Shown: positions 1-10,444 of the stretch, one piece after another
Layout: each line of letters begins with the position of its first letter
Numbering within the stretch: the first letter of the stretch is position 1
Translations under genes and position numbers: made by a program
Assembly: GCA_016185435.1 (NCBI GenBank)
Contig: JACPNN010000015.1
Span: 62,001 to 126,000 of the forward strand
Origin: Candidatus Aenigmatarchaeota archaeon
Lineage (GTDB): Archaea; Aenigmatarchaeota; Aenigmatarchaeia; QMZP01
DNA length: 64,000 bases
Reading direction: 5' to 3'
The notes under the pieces: model-generated
Databases searched by the model: none
What the model was told of the DNA's origin: nothing
Seen by the model: only the letters and a program-made list of their open reading frames with translations

Positions 1-110
1 CATGCACGTCATTGCGGAACCGGTAAGCTCCTTCAGTTTCCTTGTGCACTTGGGACATTTCATAGATTTCCCCCTTACTTCCTTATCAATCCCCCCACAG
101 CTAATCCTTC

Positions 111-530
111 TCATCTATTGTCTCTTATAATGCTCTTCCTCTCAGCGACAGCAGGGTCATAGGCCGGCACAAAAAGGGTGCGGGGGAAGCCCCTGCCAAC
201 AAGGTATTCCCTGAACCTGAGGGATTCGTCCCTTGTCATGTGAAGCTGGAGGGTGTTCCACTGTTTGTTGTATATTTCGAAAACTGTCCTGTCGTCCTTG
301 TACAGTGTCACATCAGTATACTCGCCCTGCTTGACCCTCTTGATGAGTTCGAACATCCTCTCCTGATTCAGCCTTTTTCTGGCCTCCTTTTCCGCAGGGT
401 TCAGGGGAAAGGTATAGAGATTGCAGAACATGCAGAGGTGCTCGAGCATTTCCCCTATGGCCACGTTCTCCTTTCCCTTGAGGTTTTTCTCGAAGAAGAA
501 CCTGTCGGGCAGGAAGGTTTCGACGGGCAT
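111..530 (-). CDS. hypothetical protein
   Basis: 139-aa ORF; no family recognised. Confidence 0.5.
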   Translation of the reverse strand: MPVETFLPDRFFFEKNLKGKENVAIGEMLEHLCMFCNLYTFPLNPAEKEARKRLNQERMFELIKRVKQGEYTDVTLYKDDRTVFEIYNKQWNTLQLHMTRDESLRFREYLVGRGFPRTLFVPAYDPAVAERKSIIRDNR

Positions 531-579
531 GATTATATATTGGCAAGGATGTTTATCAGCTTTTTGGGGCGTGTTTTGC

Positions 580-1020
580 TCATATTTCGTCTTCCAGCAG
601 GAGTTCTGCCTGAAGGCTTCCCATCTTCGTGACCTGCCCCTTCAATTGCTCTATGAGGCCTTCAAGACTGCTGGCTGAAATCGGCTGCAATTGAGGATGC
701 TTAAGCGTGTATTGTTCGCCTACCCTGTTGACTTTTGCGTTTACCTTAGCAGCGCCCTGCAGATTAGGGTTTATCACGGTCGTGAACGAGATTCTTATGG
801 GTGCTCCTGCAGACATATTGTATGCATTGGGCTGATCTTCCAGATAGAAATCGACAGCCTCCCTGACACTCTCTCTAAGTTCCTCATAGGTGCTGCTCTC
901 AGTGGTTATGAAGCCGTCTTTAGCGTGCACTATATAGGTGCCATCTTCATTAATCCATGCTTCCATGGCAATATAAGCAGCTTTTGTGCTTCCCTTGCTC
1001 ATAAGTCTGTTTGTGCCGGC
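580..1020 (-). CDS. HicB-like / UPF0150-type protein
   Basis: ORF 580..1089; N-terminal 'AYIAMEAWINEDGTYIVHAKDGFITTESSTYEELRESVREAVDFYLE' resembles the HicB fold; start chosen at internal Met. Confidence 0.4.
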   Translation of the reverse strand, partial: AGTNRLMSKGSTKAAYIAMEAWINEDGTYIVHAKDGFITTESSTYEELRESVREAVDFYLEDQPNAYNMSAGAPIRISFTTVINPNLQGAAKVNAKVNRVGEQYTLKHPQLQPISASSLEGLIEQLKGQVTKMGSLQAELLLEDEI

Positions 1021-1387
1021 AGTTTTTAAATTGATATACAAGCTTTCCCAATAAACAATCATAGGCTGGCTGTTCGCAGAAGTGTACAACTACAAGCTGG
1101 CCAAGTTTAAGTGAGGCTCCTGCATCGCATTTTGCTTTTGCCGGCCTTGAAAGCCGGGTGTTTTTGTTAGACGATAATACATTTCACTCGGCTGCCCTTC
1201 TATGAGAGCCCTGGCCCAGGGATATCTCGACCTGCCGTTTGAAGAACAAATCACTTCCTCAGAGCCACTCTTTTCATGAAGGGATATTTTGAACAGTTAT
1301 CAGCCTATCCTCTCCCACCTGCCCTTCAGCCCCTTTGTAATATCCGGCACATTCTTTCTTTTTATAAGCACAATCCAAAAATAGACT

Positions 1388-1792
1388 ATGGGACAGATGA
1401 GGATGAAGATTCTTGGAGTGCTGAAGAAGGCAGGCAGTTTTGGCAGGCTGAAGTTTGCCTGCATCTACGGCTCTGCCGCGGAAGGAAAGGCAGGCAGGCT
1501 TTCTGACATAGATGTCTGCCTTTACTACGACATTAAGAAGGAGGACAGGCTAAGGAAGCTGCTTTACACGATAAGAGGCATGATGCCTGGGAAGTATGAT
1601 GTTCAGCTTTTCCAGATGCTGCCGGTTGTTGTGAGGAAGGAGGTCTTCAGGGGCAAATTCATATACTGCGCAGACAAGGGCCTCGTGTACGACCTCGCCT
1701 TCAGGACATTCAAGGAGTATGACGATTTCGAGCCAAGATACAAATTCAACGTGATGAACACAAGGCTGAAGCCTCACAGGGTTCTGCTATGA
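1388..1792 (+). CDS. minimal nucleotidyltransferase (MNT family)
   Basis: 'ACIYGSAAEGKAGRLSDIDVCLYY' = GSx(n)DxD NTase motif. Confidence 0.8.
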   Translation: MGQMRMKILGVLKKAGSFGRLKFACIYGSAAEGKAGRLSDIDVCLYYDIKKEDRLRKLLYTIRGMMPGKYDVQLFQMLPVVVRKEVFRGKFIYCADKGLVYDLAFRTFKEYDDFEPRYKFNVMNTRLKPHRVLL

Positions 1793-2062
1793 CATACAGG
1801 GAAAGGATGCTTTCAAAGTTGCAGGAGGCACCCGGTTCCAAAGGAAGAGGCTGACATCTTCAGGGAGCTTGAGAATCACAAGATAATCAGCAGGGCGATA
1901 GTGGCCATTATTGTCCGGATGAGGGGCTTCAGGAACTTTCTTGTCCACAGGTACGGCAGCATAGATGACAGGAAGGCCTATAAAGACATAAAGGAAGGGC
2001 TGAAGGATTTCGAGAAGGTCTTCAAGGCATTTGAAGATGCGATAGAAAGAAGTCGCAAATGA
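1789..2062 (+). pseudogene. HepT-like HEPN (DUF86) with frameshift
   Basis: Starts in ATGA overlap with MNT; frame shifts near 1830-1840; downstream frame encodes 'RNFLVHRYGSIDD' (RX4HXY motif). Confidence 0.7.
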
Positions 2063-2132
2063 AGTGATTTTGAGAATAAAAGGCTCTGAAGGATGTATTT
2101 ATTTTTTCATTCTTAATTGATCATGGTCTTAT

Positions 2133-2693
2133 ATGAAAAATATTTGGTTTACAGGTGATACCCACTTTGGCCATAAAAACATTTTAGCATATGCTAACCG
2201 ACCTTTCAGTTCTGTGGAAGAGATGGATGAAGCGATAATAATCAACTGGAATTCGCGGGTTGAGCCTCAGGATAATGTTTACCATTTAGGGGATGTTGGG
2301 CTATGCCATCCTGACAGGTTGAGGGTTGTTTTAGAAAGACTGAATGGCAGAATATATCTCATCAGAGGCAACCATGAAAAATCGGCAGAGGCGTGCAATG
2401 AACGCTTTGAATGGATCAGGGATTATTATGAACTGAAGGTGGATGACGGTGAGGCACATCGTGGAAAACAGCTTGTAGTTCTATTTCATTACCCAATGCG
2501 GGAATGGAAGGCTTCGCATTATGGGGCATATCATCTATACGGCCATTCACATGGCAATTTACAGGATGATTCGGCATTACTTTCTTTTGACATTGGTGTA
2601 GATTGCCACCATTTTAGGCCGGTTTCATACGATGAGGTGAAGGCCGTCATGAAATGCAAAAAATGGAAACATCCTCCGCCACGTGATTTTTGA
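2133..2693 (+). CDS. calcineurin-like metallophosphoesterase
   Basis: 'FTGDTHFGHKNI...HLGDVG...RGNHE...YGHSHG' motifs. Confidence 0.9.
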   Translation: MKNIWFTGDTHFGHKNILAYANRPFSSVEEMDEAIIINWNSRVEPQDNVYHLGDVGLCHPDRLRVVLERLNGRIYLIRGNHEKSAEACNERFEWIRDYYELKVDDGEAHRGKQLVVLFHYPMREWKASHYGAYHLYGHSHGNLQDDSALLSFDIGVDCHHFRPVSYDEVKAVMKCKKWKHPPPRDF

Positions 2694-2723
2694 GCTTATT
2701 CTCATTTAAGAGTAATGTGTCTT

Positions 2724-3818
2724 TCAAGAAATCTTCTCCCATCTCCCCTTCACCCTCTCCATGATGCCAGGCAAACTCGTGTATTCCATCTCGTTCTCGG
2801 GAAGCCTGTGCGGCTCGAAGGGCCCGTGCCTCCTCATGTAGTCGGCTACCTTGTTGGCCGTCTTCCTTGAATTGTCAAAAGCAGGGTCATCGAAGAGGTC
2901 CACGGGACCCACAAGATGGCCGTTGCCCACCTGGAAGCCGAGGGCAACAATCCTTGGCGGCCCGTCAAACCTTGTCGGATGCGCCTGAGAAAGTGAACAG
3001 GGCATCAGAGGCCCTACATGGCTCCCTCTGTTCCAGCCATGGACGAGGTGTGGGTAAGCGAAAGGCTCAAGGGCCTCTCCCTGTCCCGGGAAGCCCCTCT
3101 GAGTTCTGACTATAAGAACAGGGTCATCCTTGCCCACATATTCTCCTGCAATCAGGCTTAGTTTGTCTGTAGAGCTGGCCGCTGCTATTTCCATGTCAGG
3201 GTTTCTGAATACATGTTTTATCACGAATCTGCCGTGAGAGCCGATAAAGGCAAGGAGGTCATAAATTTCCGCCGGGCAGGAAAAATTGATTTTTTTGTTT
3301 TCGATGACATCATGGACCTCAAACGTGAATCCGGAATGGATGATAGGCTCTATCACAAGGCCTGCTGTGGTGAAAGGATCGGCAAACATCTTGTACAAAG
3401 GCAGGTTCCAGGCCCCCGGAGATGTCTTGTCGGCCGCAAAGACAATAATCGGCTCCGCCTTCCTCTCCTCGAACTCCATCTCAGCAACTCCCGGGCCCAT
3501 GCCTTTTATGTTCCCTGAGAAGGCCGTCTTGAGCATGTCCTGGCCGGCCCCATAGAGCTTGAGGCTTTTTGCTATTTCAGTGGCCTTCATGAATGTGTCA
3601 AAGGCCAGCTTATGGATATCATTATTATTGACCCCTTTCGTATGGGACATTATAAGGACAATATCATCCCCGCATGCTGTAACATGGAAATCAGTAAGGA
3701 CTTTCCCCTTGGCTTCAGAAAGGCTTCTCTCAGCCTCTTTCAGAAGATCGGGATGCACCTTGGTGTGGCCCGAATAGGAGCCCACATCGGCCTTGATGAC
3801 GGATATTGTGGTTTTCAT
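2724..3818 (-). CDS. fbp: fructose-1,6-bisphosphate aldolase/phosphatase (archaeal type V)
   Basis: 'MKTTISVIKADVGSYSGHTKVHPDL' start and 'ACGDDIVLIMSH' motifs. Confidence 0.92.
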   Translation of the reverse strand: MKTTISVIKADVGSYSGHTKVHPDLLKEAERSLSEAKGKVLTDFHVTACGDDIVLIMSHTKGVNNNDIHKLAFDTFMKATEIAKSLKLYGAGQDMLKTAFSGNIKGMGPGVAEMEFEERKAEPIIVFAADKTSPGAWNLPLYKMFADPFTTAGLVIEPIIHSGFTFEVHDVIENKKINFSCPAEIYDLLAFIGSHGRFVIKHVFRNPDMEIAAASSTDKLSLIAGEYVGKDDPVLIVRTQRGFPGQGEALEPFAYPHLVHGWNRGSHVGPLMPCSLSQAHPTRFDGPPRIVALGFQVGNGHLVGPVDLFDDPAFDNSRKTANKVADYMRRHGPFEPHRLPENEMEYTSLPGIMERVKGRWEKIS

Positions 3819-4153
3819 GGTAGTTTATAGAATGAGGAGCAGGTTTAAAAGTCTTCCCCCACATGTTTGGGAAGCTTTTCTCACTTCCACAGGGAGGATA
3901 TTATAGTATAAAAAACTAAGCTTCCTAGTCCAAGTATGATGAAAGACAAATACTACCATAAAACTCATGAGTATGATAAATCTGGCCTCTACAATCCTCA
4001 AGTTCCTTATCCTCTTCTCGGCGTAAGGGATGAAGATGATGCGCCGTCTATAATGGATGCCATAGCCTTGAAAAGCCGCCTCAAGAGCTATCAATTGTGA
4101 ATTTACATGACTAACCTGTAAAGGCTGTTCTGCAGGAAGAGGATGCGGTTCAT

Positions 4154-4512
4154 TTGCTGCCGTTTTCCTCAACCTTCACGCACCTGTTCTCCACGCACTT
4201 CACTTCCTGCTCGGTGCAAGGCTATTCGAAACATAGGGAAGCTTAGGTTTCTCAAAGGGGCAGAAATTGCTCCACTTCCTGTTCACTGCGTCCTTTATGG
4301 GTCCCTCCGCAGCCGCCGGAGTCGCATGTTATCTCCTTGAAGGCGCAGTCTGAATCAGTATTGCAGCTCCTGAGGGGCTGGCCTGCAACAAGGCCATTGA
4401 GAGGCTCATTGAGGAAAAACAGCACGCCAGAATAATTCAGCACGATCAGAATAATCAAAACCCCAAGGGCTATCAGCCCTGTTCTGGCGCCTGGAAGGGG
4501 TTTCATTTGCAT
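4154..4512 (-). pseudogene. Cys-rich single-TM secreted protein, apparently frameshifted
   Basis: N-terminal TM and 'SCNTDSDCAFKEITCDSGGCGG'; Cys-rich continuation lies in other frames downstream. Confidence 0.4.
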
Positions 4513-4607
4513 ATGGACTGAATAAGGGGGAAAGCTTAAAAAGTGTTTTTCAGGCGCGATGGGATGAACAAATGCAGATTCTTTAGCTGGCCAAGGGAAT
4601 TATTAAT

Positions 4608-6092
4608 ATGGATGTCGGGAAGCCCATAAAGGACTATTACGTCAACCTGGATGAGATATCGGCCAAAATCAGCATCCTGAGATATTCTGACGAGTTCGTT
4701 CCCACTTACAAGGTCATATTCCCTAAGATAGAGCCGGCCACAGAAGCCATGCTGGATTCCATCAGGGAGAGGCTCATAGTCGAGATTGCCATCAATGCAG
4801 AAGAGACTCTCACTCAGGAGCAGGCCGGGAAGCTGAAGGATGCGTTCTTCAAAAGGAGCCTGGAGCTGATAAAGGAAAGCTTTGGAAAGATAGACGGAAA
4901 CGATGCGAAAATACTGGCCGAGATACTCGTCAACAAATCGCTTGGCCTAGGGCCTTTGGAGATACTGCTGAAGGACGAGAATCTGGAGGAGATTGTCGTG
5001 AACAGCTCCAAGGAGCCTGTGTGGGTGTATCACAGGAAGCTCGGCTGGCTCAAGACAAACATAATGATACCTTCAGAGGCAGAGATATACAATTATGCCG
5101 CAGGCATAGGAAGAAAAATAGGGGTTCAGATAACCAATCTCAGCCCCCTCATGGACGCCTATCTGACAACTGGCGACAGGAGCAATGCCACGCTTTTCCC
5201 AATAAGCTCGAGAGGCCACACGCTCACAATAAGGCGCTTCGCAAGGAAGCCGTGGACAATAACCGATTTCATAGCCTCGCAAACCATAACGCCTGAAGCT
5301 GCTGCCTTTCTCTGGCTTGCCATCCAGTATGAGATGAATGTGCTTGTTGTGGGAGGGACTGCGAGCGGAAAGACGAGCCTGCTCAATGTCATGACAAATT
5401 TCATCCCACCCACGCACAGGATAGTGAGCATAGAGGACACAAGGGAGCTCCAGCTTCCTGATTTCCTGCACTGGGTGCCCCTGACAACCCGGGCTGCAAA
5501 CTCAGAAGGCAAGGGGCAGGTGACAATGCTGGATCTGATGGTAAACAGCCTGAGGATGAGGCCTGACAGGATTCTTGTGGGAGAGATAAGAAGGGGCAGG
5601 GAGGCTGAGGTGCTTTTTGAGGCCATCCACACAGGCCATTCTGTTTATTCCACTCTTCATGCCAATACAGCCCAGGAGGCTGTCAAGAGGCTCTCCAACC
5701 CTCCCATAGCCATACCAGTAAGCATGCTTGGGGCCCTCGACCTTGTGGCTGTCATGCACAGGGACAGGAGGAAGGAGATAAGAAGGGTGCTGGAAATAGT
5801 TGAGATTGTAGCTGGAGTAGAGGATAATGTGACAGAGCTGAACCCTGTTTTCAGGTGGATACCCTCTACCGACGAGGTGATAGCCCTGAACAAGTCTTCC
5901 AGGGTTCTGGACCAGCTCAAGCTGTATGCGGGCATGGAGCATGGCGACTTCCTGAAGGACCAGAAGCAGAAGGTTTCCATCCTGAACTGGATGAAACAGA
6001 AGAGCATGACTGACATAAATGCTGTCGGGAGGCTTGTGTCAGAGTACTACATGGAACCTGAATCTGTGATGGCAAAGGTAGGGATGAAATAG
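4608..6092 (+). CDS. type II/IV secretion-system ATPase (PilT/TadA/VirB11-like, archaeal pilus)
   Basis: Walker A 'GGTASGKTS', 'RPDRILVGEIRRGREAEVLFEAIHTGHSVYSTLHA'. Confidence 0.93.
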   Translation: MDVGKPIKDYYVNLDEISAKISILRYSDEFVPTYKVIFPKIEPATEAMLDSIRERLIVEIAINAEETLTQEQAGKLKDAFFKRSLELIKESFGKIDGNDAKILAEILVNKSLGLGPLEILLKDENLEEIVVNSSKEPVWVYHRKLGWLKTNIMIPSEAEIYNYAAGIGRKIGVQITNLSPLMDAYLTTGDRSNATLFPISSRGHTLTIRRFARKPWTITDFIASQTITPEAAAFLWLAIQYEMNVLVVGGTASGKTSLLNVMTNFIPPTHRIVSIEDTRELQLPDFLHWVPLTTRAANSEGKGQVTMLDLMVNSLRMRPDRILVGEIRRGREAEVLFEAIHTGHSVYSTLHANTAQEAVKRLSNPPIAIPVSMLGALDLVAVMHRDRRKEIRRVLEIVEIVAGVEDNVTELNPVFRWIPSTDEVIALNKSSRVLDQLKLYAGMEHGDFLKDQKQKVSILNWMKQKSMTDINAVGRLVSEYYMEPESVMAKVGMK

Positions 6093-6122
6093 CGTGCTGA
6101 ATTTTCACAGCTGAAGGCAGAC

Positions 6123-6461
6123 TTGCTTATAACATATGCCTGGCTTAATAATCATATGGACAGGCAGCAGCTGCTATTGAGGGCCGTGAAGGACTATAAC
6201 GGCTTTGCTTCTAATGAGTCAAGGGTGCACCTGATCCATGAGAAGGGCAGCTATATAACTGTCGAGGTCAGAATGAAAGAATCTAGCCTGAAGAAGGGAA
6301 AGGAGATTTCAGACCTCCTCCTTGAGAGCCTCTATGAGCTGAAGATGATCCTTGAGAGGAGCATAGAGATGCCGATTTCAATTGAAAGGGTGAGAAGAAT
6401 AGATGGAAAAAGCTACCTTGCGACGTTCTTCTCCAAGAGGAGGAATGTGCTGGGGCACTGA
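6123..6461 (+). CDS. hypothetical protein
   Basis: 112-aa ORF following the ATPase, codon usage like neighbours. Confidence 0.6.
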   Translation: MLITYAWLNNHMDRQQLLLRAVKDYNGFASNESRVHLIHEKGSYITVEVRMKESSLKKGKEISDLLLESLYELKMILERSIEMPISIERVRRIDGKSYLATFFSKRRNVLGH

Positions 6462-6596
6462 AGCCTATTCAAAGAGATGAAGATGAAATGGCTGCGTCAT
6501 AGGCATCTCCGAGGTCAGATTTATATTTAGGCCCAGAAAGAAAGTACAGCTTATGAGGATGAAATATGCTGAAATGGGGGGAACCTCAAAAAGTTT

Positions 6597-6815
6597 TTGA
6601 GGAAGAAGAAATATGTCAGGGCATCTTATCTTTTCAGCTCCATGGCAGAGAGAGAAGGAAGCCAACTTAGCGATATAGATATAGCAGCCTTTATAGATGA
6701 CAAGCTTGGAAGAGCAGAAAGGAACAGAAGAAAGATTTTACTCATAAGTGCAATATCTTCTATTCTGAAAACCGATAGAATAGACCTTGTAATATATAAA
6801 GTTAACGATTGGTAA
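6597..6815 (+). pseudogene. minimal nucleotidyltransferase fragment
   Basis: 'YVRASYLFSSMAEREGSQLSDIDIAAFIDD'; no good start; C-terminus ends inside a 30-bp repeat shared with 10461-10490. Confidence 0.65.
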
Positions 6816-6820
6816 CTTTA
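6791..6820 (+). repeat. 30-bp direct repeat copy A (taatatataaagttaacgattggtaacttt)
   Basis: Identical to 10461-10490. Confidence 0.9.
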
Positions 6821-7002
6821 GCTTAAAATCAAGTACAAGATTACAATCTAATAAATAATCTGGACTTCCCAATCCCAAACAAAAACGGGTCGGTGTCTGT
6901 TATCAGTATCAAGCGACCATATAGCCACACCGCCGCTGACAGAAATGGGTTGTTTGATTTCTGGGCTATTTTGTTGTTTCACTATAACCCAAATGATAAT
7001 AA

Positions 7003-7536
7003 TTAATCAAAGCGAAAAGTTGAAAATACACTTTCATTAATAGGTATATCCTTTGAAATAACCGTTTTTTGATAGAAATCTTCCTTCTCGTAAGGTATCA
7101 TTTTAAAAAACATGCTAGTTTTTGCCCTATACCGAACCCTTATGTCATATGAATAGAAATCAGATTCTAATCTGAGTGGATTATCTTTCAATATGTATGA
7201 AAGAGGGATTTGGATAAATACAATGGAAATGTTCTTCGTCTCAAGCGGAAATATTTTTGTTTCTGTAGTGCCACCATAAATGGTTGAATCTTTACCGTCT
7301 TTTCCTTTAGCGGTAATAGTAGCTTCCAATATCTCAACATCAATTTCTTCCTGTCGCGTATTTGTTATTGGAATGTTAATTGAAGTATCAATTTTCATTT
7401 CAATTTCATTGGGCAAGATATTGTAAGGTTTGCTAATGCTCACATCTGGGCTACCAATAATAGGCTGGGTTGTATCTATACAACCTGAAAAAAAGATAAT
7501 AAGTGCGATGTTAATCGGAATTGTTAAACTACGCAT
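7003..7536 (-). CDS. putative lipoprotein, hypothetical
   Basis: Signal peptide with lipobox-like 'IIFFSGCI'; AT-rich segment. Confidence 0.6.
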   Translation of the reverse strand: MRSLTIPINIALIIFFSGCIDTTQPIIGSPDVSISKPYNILPNEIEMKIDTSINIPITNTRQEEIDVEILEATITAKGKDGKDSTIYGGTTETKIFPLETKNISIVFIQIPLSYILKDNPLRLESDFYSYDIRVRYRAKTSMFFKMIPYEKEDFYQKTVISKDIPINESVFSTFRFD

Positions 7537-7612
7537 AGAACTTCACCACAACACCATGAATAAAAGCTTATAAGCCATGCCATTAATAATTGCATATAAT
7601 TTGGTGACTTAA

Positions 7613-8599
7613 ATGAGAATATATCAAGCAAGCATTGTTTTTCTGGGTCTTATTATTTTCATAAGTCCTCTTGTTTCAGCAGTCCCTCCTTTTACGACCA
7701 AATTTGACAAAGCGAGTTATAGGCCTGGGGATGATGGAGTTTTAACAGTTACAGTGAACAATAATGAAGGAAATGATGAGAGAAACTATGAATTCTGTCT
7801 CTCAACGAGTAGCTCATACTTTCAAACAAGTTGTGGTTTAATAGATTATCTTAGAAGTGGAGAAAGAGGTAACACTGAAATAAGTTTTTCTATCAGCAAT
7901 GATGCCCCATCACCTAACAGCTATTCAGGGATAGTCACAATGACTTACGAGTATAAGGTCTTACTCTGGCTAAAAGACAAAGGTACACAGACTGTATATA
8001 TACCCATTTCAGGTATATCATACAAAGATGAAGCAAATCAAAAGCTTTCCCAATTACCCTCTTTGATATCTTCAGCTGAAAATACTATAAGAGACGCACA
8101 AGGTGCTATTTCTACTGCAGAAAGTGCCATAAAAAGTGCAGGAGCAGTAAATGCCAATGTTAATAATGCCAACAATTACCTTTCATCAGCAACCTCATCA
8201 TTGTCAAATGCACAACAATACCTCAGTTCATCTCAAAATTCACAGTCGAGTGCTCAGGCAAATTTCAATGTCAACGCATACAAGAAAGCACTCAATCTTA
8301 TATCGGATGCTACTATTAGTTCCGAAAATGCAAAATCGTATGCAAATTCAGCATATAGTAGCGCACTTCAAGCTAAATCAGCTGCTGACGATGCCAAGGT
8401 TGAAGCTGAAAGACCTAATGTTGGAGGTGCTGCTCCTTATGTTCCACCTACTTCCTATGGAGGAGGAGACAATTCTGCACTATGGCTAATCATTTTCATA
8501 ATTGCTATTGGTGGAGTAATCTGGTATCTAAAGTTCAAAAGAAAAGCAGCAGTCACAAAAGAAACTAAGGAAACTAAGATTGCGCATAAGAAAAAGTAA
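7613..8599 (+). CDS. secreted protein with coiled-coil region and C-terminal TM anchor
   Basis: N-terminal signal peptide, Ala/Ser-rich heptads, C-terminal 'ALWLIIFIIAIGGVIWYLKFKRK'. Confidence 0.7.
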   Translation: MRIYQASIVFLGLIIFISPLVSAVPPFTTKFDKASYRPGDDGVLTVTVNNNEGNDERNYEFCLSTSSSYFQTSCGLIDYLRSGERGNTEISFSISNDAPSPNSYSGIVTMTYEYKVLLWLKDKGTQTVYIPISGISYKDEANQKLSQLPSLISSAENTIRDAQGAISTAESAIKSAGAVNANVNNANNYLSSATSSLSNAQQYLSSSQNSQSSAQANFNVNAYKKALNLISDATISSENAKSYANSAYSSALQAKSAADDAKVEAERPNVGGAAPYVPPTSYGGGDNSALWLIIFIIAIGGVIWYLKFKRKAAVTKETKETKIAHKKK

Positions 8600-8610
8600 G
8601 GGGAAATAAA

Positions 8611-9189
8611 ATGGGACTCCAGGATTTTATATCTCCAGATGAGTCAATAAAATTTAGAAGCCCAACTGCTATTGACTATCAGGGAGATTCTTACGATTTT
8701 CTTATCACAAACAAAAGACTAATTTGGTATAAAAGAAGCGGACTTATATTTAAGAAAGACAATTTTGTTTGTGAACTTTTAGAAAATGTTAAATCCATTT
8801 CATTCAAAGAAGAAGGTATCATAAATAAAAAAGGGATCATAAGAATAGCAATGGGCGATAGAAATTTATTATTTGCTGGTAATCTTTCAGCGATGCGAGC
8901 TGTTTATAACGAGGCACAGGCTTTAATATCAACGCCCCAGAAAACTGAAAAAGTATCTAAAGAGATGATAAAAGAACCTATTTATATACATGAGAAAGTT
9001 ATAAGTGAACCGATTATTGAAAATCAACAACTTACGTATATTTGTAAAGTTTGTGAGACTACATATCCAAATAAAAAAGCTGCTTTAATTTGTGAAAAAT
9101 CTCATAAAAAATCTGCGAAAAAGTCTACCAAAAAGCAGAAGATTACAGCGAAGAAAAGTAGCCTCAAAAAAAGAAAATCTAAAAGGTAG
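8611..9189 (+). CDS. PH-like domain protein with zinc-finger-like motif and Lys-rich tail
   Basis: 'YDFLITNKRLIWYKRSGL' bPH-like; 'CKVCETTYPNKKAALICEKSH'; basic C-terminus. Confidence 0.55.
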   Translation: MGLQDFISPDESIKFRSPTAIDYQGDSYDFLITNKRLIWYKRSGLIFKKDNFVCELLENVKSISFKEEGIINKKGIIRIAMGDRNLLFAGNLSAMRAVYNEAQALISTPQKTEKVSKEMIKEPIYIHEKVISEPIIENQQLTYICKVCETTYPNKKAALICEKSHKKSAKKSTKKQKITAKKSSLKKRKSKR

Positions 9190-9399
9190 TCATTTCTCTG
9201 TCTTCGTAAGAAGTTCAGCATCCTCTTCCCCCTTTTTAACCAGCTTATAAACCTTCTCCCTCTTCATATCATTGTGACAATGGATAACAAATCGGAACTA
9301 CTGTTCGTTTCATACCATCTCTCACCTCGACGTCCTATGCAAGAGGCTATAGTATGTAGTTTTGTTTCGTAATCAATGCACTCGGAGATTGTTAATATA

Positions 9400-9476
9400 T
9401 CATCCCTTCACATTCCCGATCGGCTTGAAACCGACGACAGGCTTTGAAATTCCAGCCGCAGCCACGGAATCAATCA
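9400..9476 (-). repeat. duplicated 3' end of rtcB (77 bp)
   Basis: 74/77 identical to 10535-10611; the three differences are synonymous in the rtcB frame. Confidence 0.93.
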
Positions 9477-9866
9477 TCCCAGAAAAGCCTTAACATAGGC
9501 CAAGAACCTTTCTGCATCAAGCTTGGCCTGCTGGGCATCTTTTTCCTTCAGCTGCCTGTCCCCATACTCCGCATCTGTTTTTGTTTGAATGAGTGTGAAC
9601 AATCTCTGGCAAGCTTTTCTGTGCTCTTCGTTTTGGAGAAGGCCGCTGAAAAATTCGGCTGCCTCCCTGTGGTCCTGTCCTTTGTATCTCTGGGCCTTCA
9701 TTTGGATGCAGAAGGCATCCTGGGCTGAAATGGCACAATGGACAGCATTCCCGACACAGGCATCCCAGTCTCCATTCTTAAAGGATGCCTCAGAAGATCT
9801 CGAATATTGTTCTGCTCTGACAAGATAGATCCCTTTCCCTTTCCATCTGTCTACGGTTACTATCAT
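9474..9866 (-). CDS. HEPN-domain protein (putative toxin partner)
   Basis: HEPN-like helical pattern '...AVHCAISAQDAFCIQ...AEYGDRQLKEKDAQQAKLDAERFLAYVK'; overlaps NTase gene. Confidence 0.7.
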   Translation of the reverse strand: MIVTVDRWKGKGIYLVRAEQYSRSSEASFKNGDWDACVGNAVHCAISAQDAFCIQMKAQRYKGQDHREAAEFFSGLLQNEEHRKACQRLFTLIQTKTDAEYGDRQLKEKDAQQAKLDAERFLAYVKAFLG

Positions 9867-10441
9867 CTGATCACAATCCCGCGTTTAATATTCTCAGACA
9901 ACTGCCGGTTTCTTTTAGCATCTGCTTCTGTCATAATGTGGGGGTGGATTGAGTTGCCATACCTTTCCTTGTAAAATTCAGCCACTTCAAGCACCCTTTT
10001 CATGGCATGCTGCTTGTGTTCATGCCTCCCCACAAGGAGGAAAAGGTCTATGTCCGATGATTCCTTTTCCTTTCCGTCAGCAATGGAGCCAAAAAGGACA
10101 ACCTTCTTTATGTACGTGTATGCCTCTCCGAAATCTGCCTCCAGCCGTTGTTTCAAATCGATAAGAGGCGGTGTTTTCGCCAGATACTCAAGGCTGCAGG
10201 CCGAAAAGGCATAGCTTTTTTCATTGAGTGACCATACATGGACATTGCCTATTTTCGTCTTCCTCAGGAAGTTGACAGTTTCGATGTCCTTCAGGGCTTT
10301 GCCTACGGCCACATGTGACAGGCCCACAGACTTGGCCAATTCCCTTTCCCCTGAGGGTCCGGCGCCTGATAGCATATGCAAGGCAATTCTCAGCTTGGTT
10401 TTGGATCCAAGCAGCCTGAAGGCAAAATCATGGAATATCAT
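9863..10441 (-). CDS. winged-HTH nucleotidyltransferase
   Basis: N-terminal HTH; 'VVLFGSIADGKEKESSDIDLFLLV'. Confidence 0.82.
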   Translation of the reverse strand: MIFHDFAFRLLGSKTKLRIALHMLSGAGPSGERELAKSVGLSHVAVGKALKDIETVNFLRKTKIGNVHVWSLNEKSYAFSACSLEYLAKTPPLIDLKQRLEADFGEAYTYIKKVVLFGSIADGKEKESSDIDLFLLVGRHEHKQHAMKRVLEVAEFYKERYGNSIHPHIMTEADAKRNRQLSENIKRGIVIR

Positions 10442-10444
10442 ATT

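Noticed and set aside
240-632. Antisense ORFs in the track (e.g. 240..632 +, 5159..5632 -, 46247..46819 -, 62005..62397 -)
   Set aside because: They overlap well-supported genes on the opposite strand and have no recognisable domains or coding character.
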